From assembly GCA_035373905.1 (NCBI GenBank), contig DAOSOK010000028.1, positions 5,322 through 69,321 on the forward strand: a DNA stretch of 64,000 nucleotides, in the 5' to 3' direction. Within the stretch, counting starts at the first letter, position 1. Every line of letters begins with the position of its first letter. Source of the stretch: Candidatus Ozemobacteraceae bacterium (lineage in GTDB: Bacteria; Muiribacteriota; Ozemobacteria; Ozemobacterales; Ozemobacteraceae). Under the pieces are notes generated by a model. The model ran no database searches, was not told the DNA's origin, and saw only the letters and a list, made by a program, of their open reading frames with translations. Made by a program: the position numbers and the translations under genes. Shown here piece by piece: positions 61,210 to 64,000 of this stretch.

Positions 61210-61587
61210 ATGAACCGGTTTGTCATGCTGTTGCTTGCGGTCCTCACGATTGGCGTGATCTCCCCCGCGTTTTCCCTCGACGGCGCCCAGTTCACCAAGG
61301 TCCTGACCGCCGCCGTCCAGGCGGATGAATACCTGTATTCCCTGATGGGGCCCGAGACGCCGAAGCACTCTCCCGAGTTCCAGGCAGCCCTGGCCGGCCA
61401 GAAGAAGACGCGCGCCGCGGTCGCCAACGAGATCAACGCCCTCGATTCCACCGACGACATCCAGCAGGCGCTCGTCATCGCCCGCGCTTTCTCCGCCAAG
61501 GGCGGTTCCTTCGCCGCGATCGGCAGCCTGGCCGAAAACCTCCTGCGCGCCCGCCTTCCCTTCGTCACGGCCCACCAGCTTCCCTGA
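61210..61587 (+). CDS. Small exported protein of unknown function
   Basis: The 125-residue product has a signal peptide (MNRFVMLLLAVLTIGVISPAFS) and a helical mature part of about 100 residues: AQFTKVLTAAVQADEYLY, EFQAALAGQKKTRAAVANEI and LVIARAFSAKGGSFAAI. No domain is recognised. A good AGGAG site lies about 9 nt upstream. Short hairpin-like DNA follows its stop. It is in a stretch of small exported proteins. Confidence 0.62.
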   Translation: MNRFVMLLLAVLTIGVISPAFSLDGAQFTKVLTAAVQADEYLYSLMGPETPKHSPEFQAALAGQKKTRAAVANEINALDSTDDIQQALVIARAFSAKGGSFAAIGSLAENLLRARLPFVTAHQLP

Positions 61588-61608
61588 GGCACATCCCCTG
61601 CAAGACCC

Positions 61609-61646
61609 GACCGGGCGGCCACCCCCACAGCGGAGGCCGCCCGGTC
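61609..61646. terminator. Hairpin after the small exported protein gene
   Basis: A perfect 12-bp stem (GACCGGGCGGCC/GGCCGCCCGGTC) with a 14-nt loop, but no T-tract. Confidence 0.55.
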
Positions 61647-61664
61647 GTTCACTTGTCTCGTTCC

Positions 61665-61738
61665 GGGGACGTGATACCAGTTTCTCGCGTTGGCCTGGAA
61701 ATCTGTATCACGTCCCCCGAATTCGAATTCCGCATAAA
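61665..61738. repeat. Palindromic repeat unit, left copy
   Basis: The arms GGGGACGTGATAC (61665-61677) and GTATCACGTCCCC (61705-61717) are perfect 13-bp inverted repeats around a 27-nt centre. From 61678 on, the sequence is shared almost base for base with 63055-63116. Confidence 0.75.
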
Positions 61739-61759
61739 ACCAAGGAAGGAGAAAGTTTG

Positions 61760-62560
61760 ATGGCCCCCAAAATGCGTGTGAAAGAAGCTATCGTTAGCTT
61801 TGTCGCTTGTTTTCTTGCCTTTGCAACAATCAGTAAGGCTGGTCCAACCGGCTATGATAGTTGGCAAAAGAACCCTGATGGAACGTATGTGTGCGGTGGT
61901 GCCTATGATGGCTACCAAGAAAATCCGGATGGAACCTACGTGTGTGGCGGTGCTTACGACGGCTATCAAAAAAATCCGGACGGAACATTTGTCTGCGGCG
62001 GCGCTTTCAACGGTCACAAGCGAAACCCGGACGGAGGGTATGTCTTGGGAGGGGCTTACGATGGCTGGATGAAAAATCCTGACGGAACCTATGTTTGTGG
62101 TGGAGCGTATAACGGGTATCACAGAAATCCAGATGGTTCCTACGTTGTCGGCGGCGCGTATGACGGGTGGCAAAAGAATCCCGATGGAACCTTCGTGTGC
62201 GGTGGGGCCTACAATGGTTGGCAAGTGAATCCAGATGGGTTCTATGTGTGCGGCGGAGCGTACGACGGATGGCAGAAGAACCCCGACGGAACCTATGCCG
62301 TTGGTGGAACCTACAACGGCTACAAAAAGAATCCGGATGGAACCTACGTTGTTGGCAACAAATTCACCTGTGGGACACGCCAGAGAAAAGATAAGCCTAG
62401 CCGCGTTCATGCCTTCATCGGGGCAGTCGAACGAATGGAAAACGTAGAGCGGTTTCGCCAAGAACTCTGCCCTGAAGACCTTGCTCTCGATTCGGTACGC
62501 AGGGCGATGAAACTCTACCATCAAAAAATTCGCTTTCAAGAAGTCCACGAGACTCGCTGA
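61760..62560 (+). CDS. Exported protein built of ten 17-residue repeats
   Basis: The 266-residue product has a signal peptide (ending SKA about residue 24). Ten tandem copies of a 17-residue unit follow, consensus YDGYQKNPDGTYVCGGA (about residues 31-200), then a charged helical C-terminus of 60 residues. Each unit has an N-P-D-G turn flanked by aromatic residues and a GG-A/T end, suggesting a repetitive beta-hairpin or blade fold. Several units carry one Cys (VCGGA), and others have VVGG or VLGG. Codons vary between repeats, so the duplications are old or under selection at protein level. AGGAAGGAG precedes the ATG. It is flanked by copies of a direct repeat, and the gene is less GC-rich than its surroundings, suggesting acquisition. 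Confidence 0.72.
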   Translation: MAPKMRVKEAIVSFVACFLAFATISKAGPTGYDSWQKNPDGTYVCGGAYDGYQENPDGTYVCGGAYDGYQKNPDGTFVCGGAFNGHKRNPDGGYVLGGAYDGWMKNPDGTYVCGGAYNGYHRNPDGSYVVGGAYDGWQKNPDGTFVCGGAYNGWQVNPDGFYVCGGAYDGWQKNPDGTYAVGGTYNGYKKNPDGTYVVGNKFTCGTRQRKDKPSRVHAFIGAVERMENVERFRQELCPEDLALDSVRRAMKLYHQKIRFQEVHETR

Positions 62561-62599
62561 TCTTCATCTTTTCAGGGGCTATTGCCACGCCGTTTTCTC

Positions 62600-62746
62600 A
62601 TTGAGTCCTGCATATCAAAACCAGCTTCGTGTCTCCGTTCGTGCTGAGCTTGTCGAAGCACGAACAGCCACTTGCAGATGCTTCCTCATTTCGCGCTTCG
62701 ACAGGCTCAGGGCGAACGGGTGGCTTTCATTCTGCAGGAATCAATA
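62600..62746 (+). repeat. Paired-hairpin repeat element, full copy
   Basis: A 147-bp copy runs from ATTGAGTCCTGCA to TGCAGGAATCAATA with both hairpins. It is 89% or more similar by eye to the 37.4-kb copy. Confidence 0.88.
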
Positions 62747-62899
62747 ACAGGAGTCAGGCGGTGCTTCCTCGTCACCGGTGACCCCTCAGCCGGTTTGTCG
62801 GATATGGCCCCTCTTCGACAGACCGGCCGGAAGACTGAAATGAAAGGCATTTCCTGCGTCGGTTCGGTTGGAAATCCGAGGGGCCATTTTGGGAAGAGC

Positions 62900-62936
62900 A
62901 AAAAGCCGCCGGCCTGGTCCCTTGGGCGACCGGCGG
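62900..62936 (-). terminator. Terminator of the truncated gene
   Basis: On the minus strand CCGCCGG/CCGGCGG form a 7-bp stem followed by CTTTTTG, 26 nt after the stop at 62962. Confidence 0.7.
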
Positions 62937-62961
62937 GGGGGAAAGGGAAGAAATCTCTCTT

Positions 62962-63084
62962 CTACTCGGTTTCGAGCGGTTCTCCGTGGAAGTCTTTGGG
63001 CGCCCTGAATCCTTCTCCCGTAAAGCGGGGGATCGTGGCCCCGTCTATCAGGATCAGTTTCTCGCGTTGGCCTGGAAATCTGTA
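62962..63084 (-). pseudogene. 3' remnant of a gene cut off by the repeat
   Basis: About 40 codons on the minus strand read through the repeat segment (PGQREKL) into LILIDGATIPRFTGEGF and PKDFHGEPLETE, then stop. A terminator follows. Upstream, a stop codon sits inside the repeat sequence at 63085-63087, so the rest of the gene is missing. The product is not identifiable. Confidence 0.5.
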
Positions 63085-63116
63085 TCACGTCCCCCGAATT
63101 CGAATTCCAGAATAAA
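63055..63116. repeat. Palindromic repeat unit, right copy (one arm lost)
   Basis: The sequence is nearly identical to 61678-61738 (about 58 bases), but the outer GGGGACGTGATAC arm is missing. It overlaps the truncated gene fragment. The two copies flank a segment of about 1.3 kb containing the 17-residue-repeat protein gene. Confidence 0.75.
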
Positions 63117-63219
63117 ATCTGTTACGCGGCGCTCGGTGGTTCAAGTATCCTTCCTAGGAAAGAACTTCGTCTCGTAACTTCAGGCTCAGCGCTTTGTATC
63201 ATCTTGGGAGGGGGATACT

Positions 63220-63684
63220 ATGACTTCCACCGTGTCTTTCGACCTCGAAAAAGAGATGACAACGAACATCGTCATTGGGGCTTCATGTATCGGTTTTGTC
63301 CTTCTTTTTTTCATTCTTGCCCTTTTCGCAAGGCATTTTGAGGGGTTCGCCCTCCTAATAGGGAATCTCGTGGCCCCGATTCCCGAGGGGAGCAAACTGT
63401 ACTCGATTCTGCGGGTTCTCGGTTACTCGTACATCCCTCTGGCGGTCATGCTCTCCTATCTGTTCAAGTGTTTCCGAAAGGTTTCGCCCGATGCGTCACC
63501 GCTCCAGATTGCCCTTCATATTCGTGCCGAAACCGTGATCACCTGCGCTCTGTTCGAATCCATCGCTCTTTGCGGGTTCCTGTTGTTTTGCTGTTCCAGG
63601 TCATGGAGCGATTTTCCCGTGTTTGCCGGGATCTCCCTCCTGCTTCTGATCCTTGCATTTCCTATCCTTTTTCGAGCAGATTGA
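63220..63684 (+). CDS. Small polytopic membrane protein of unknown function
   Basis: The 154-residue protein has four predicted membrane helices (about residues 17-37, 65-85, 104-124 and 131-150) and a Cys-rich loop (CGFLLFCCSRS). No family is recognised. GGAGGGGG lies about 6 nt before the ATG. It lies close to the window end in less GC-rich DNA with repeats, and may be part of the same acquired segment. Confidence 0.6.
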   Translation: MTSTVSFDLEKEMTTNIVIGASCIGFVLLFFILALFARHFEGFALLIGNLVAPIPEGSKLYSILRVLGYSYIPLAVMLSYLFKCFRKVSPDASPLQIALHIRAETVITCALFESIALCGFLLFCCSRSWSDFPVFAGISLLLLILAFPILFRAD

Positions 63685-63970
63685 CAGAAATTGAGTCAAC
63701 AGAAAATGGCCTCTTCTTTTGATTGGGGGCTGGTTTGGTGAGGGACGAGTTATTTTGACACTTTTTCCGACTTTTGCAGAAATTGCAGGTTTTTTTCATG
63801 CATTTTGACACACTGAAAAAAACGAACACCCCCATGAATCGAACTTCTCTTGTTTCGTCGAAGTTCAACTTCATACTGGCAAGTTGAACATATTGGTTCA
63901 GCTTCGTTCAACTTCGTTACATGCCCACCCATGGCTGTATTCACTTGGATAAAGTCCCAGGAAGTGGTGT
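63685..63970. other. AT-rich intergenic region with short repeats
   Basis: No coding frame is supported. GTTCAAC occurs at 63863 and 63906 and its inverse GTTGAAC at 63883, at spacings of 20 and 23 bases. Confidence 0.45.
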
Positions 63971-64000
63971 AAAAACGGCCCCGGGAAAATGACCGGGGCC
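63971..64000 (-). terminator. Terminator of a minus-strand gene beyond the right edge
   Basis: GGCCCCGG/CCGGGGCC form a perfect 8-bp stem; on the minus strand it is followed by GTTTTT. A gene on that strand should end just past the window. Confidence 0.75.

Noticed and set aside
61850..62370. 51-bp tandem repeats that could look like a CRISPR array
   Set aside because: The repeats are in frame, contiguous without spacers and encode a regular 17-residue unit.
61649..62548. Minus-strand frame with periodic Ile/Val/Ser repeats opposite the 17-residue-repeat gene
   Set aside because: The periodicity is copied from the sense repeats; the sense frame has a signal peptide and a ribosome-binding site.
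62672..63115. 147-codon plus-strand frame over the repeat and truncated gene
   Set aside because: It runs across the mobile element and antisense to the truncated gene, with no coding signature.
63662..63944. Two overlapping minus-strand frames of 64-70 codons
   Set aside because: Low-complexity AT-rich DNA, no ribosome-binding sites and no recognisable domain.

Overview
The window is high-GC DNA from a Gram-negative bacterium. The Gram-negative assignment rests on lipobox lipoproteins, Sec signal peptides, an RND-type exporter and pseudopilin-type genes. An oxygen-sensitive or anaerobic lifestyle is suggested by a hybrid-cluster protein, an exported rubrerythrin, several 4Fe-4S ferredoxins, an NrdG-like radical SAM protein and a tungstate-binding protein. 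The mix of pseudopilins, FecR and CHASE2 genes and abundant two-component genes would fit an uncultured lineage such as Candidatus Riflebacteria/Ozemobacteria, but that placement is only an inference. No phage, transposase or CRISPR array was seen.

Layout. 1-6.2 kb: partial Old Yellow Enzyme, RND/MMPL exporter, ThiL-like kinase, dGTPase and a small membrane protein. 6.2-12.8 kb: a redox-stress block on both strands with a di-haem membrane cytochrome and exported rubrerythrin (-), then an Rrf2 regulator, ferredoxin, hybrid-cluster protein, siroheme/ferredoxin protein and NapH-like polyferredoxin (+). 12.8-16.1 kb: transglutaminase-elicitor-like protein with a lipoprotein partner, then an exported PPP-type phosphatase. 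16.3-24.7 kb: signalling block with a REC-kinase-REC protein, a REC-ATPase protein, a 1506-residue hybrid kinase and a REC-cyclase with altered catalytic residues. 24.8-32.2 kb: tungstate-binding protein, a small cofactor-domain-like protein, CHASE2-SpoIIE phosphatase, FecR lipoprotein and three pseudopilin-like genes in a tightly packed run.

32.3-48 kb: MFS and two EamA transporters, GH1 glycosidase, a two-gene sugar PTS (IIA-HPr-EI plus IIC-IIB-IIB), membrane and secreted proteins of unknown role and an exported M3 peptidase. 48-57 kb: NrdG-like radical SAM protein, VIT/VWA protein with a MerR regulator, Ig-like lipoprotein, exported lipase-like hydrolase and ComEC-like metallo-beta-lactamase protein. 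57.4-61 kb: tRNA-Leu(GAG), B12/radical SAM protein, AI-2E family permease, tRNA-Gln(CUG) and tRNA-Glu(CUC). 61-64 kb: small secreted and membrane proteins, a protein made of ten 17-residue repeats, and a truncated gene, in DNA that looks less GC-rich and is full of repeats.

Two features recur. A roughly 150-bp intergenic element with terminal inverted repeats holds two hairpins whose loops are complementary to each other; it occurs at least five times, plus degenerate copies. Several genes without a Shine-Dalgarno sequence have a -10-like hexamer 4-8 nt before the start codon, which suggests leaderless mRNAs. Sigma70-type promoters with 16-18 nt spacers are visible before the rubrerythrin, Rrf2, hcp, tungstate-binding, lipase and tRNA genes.
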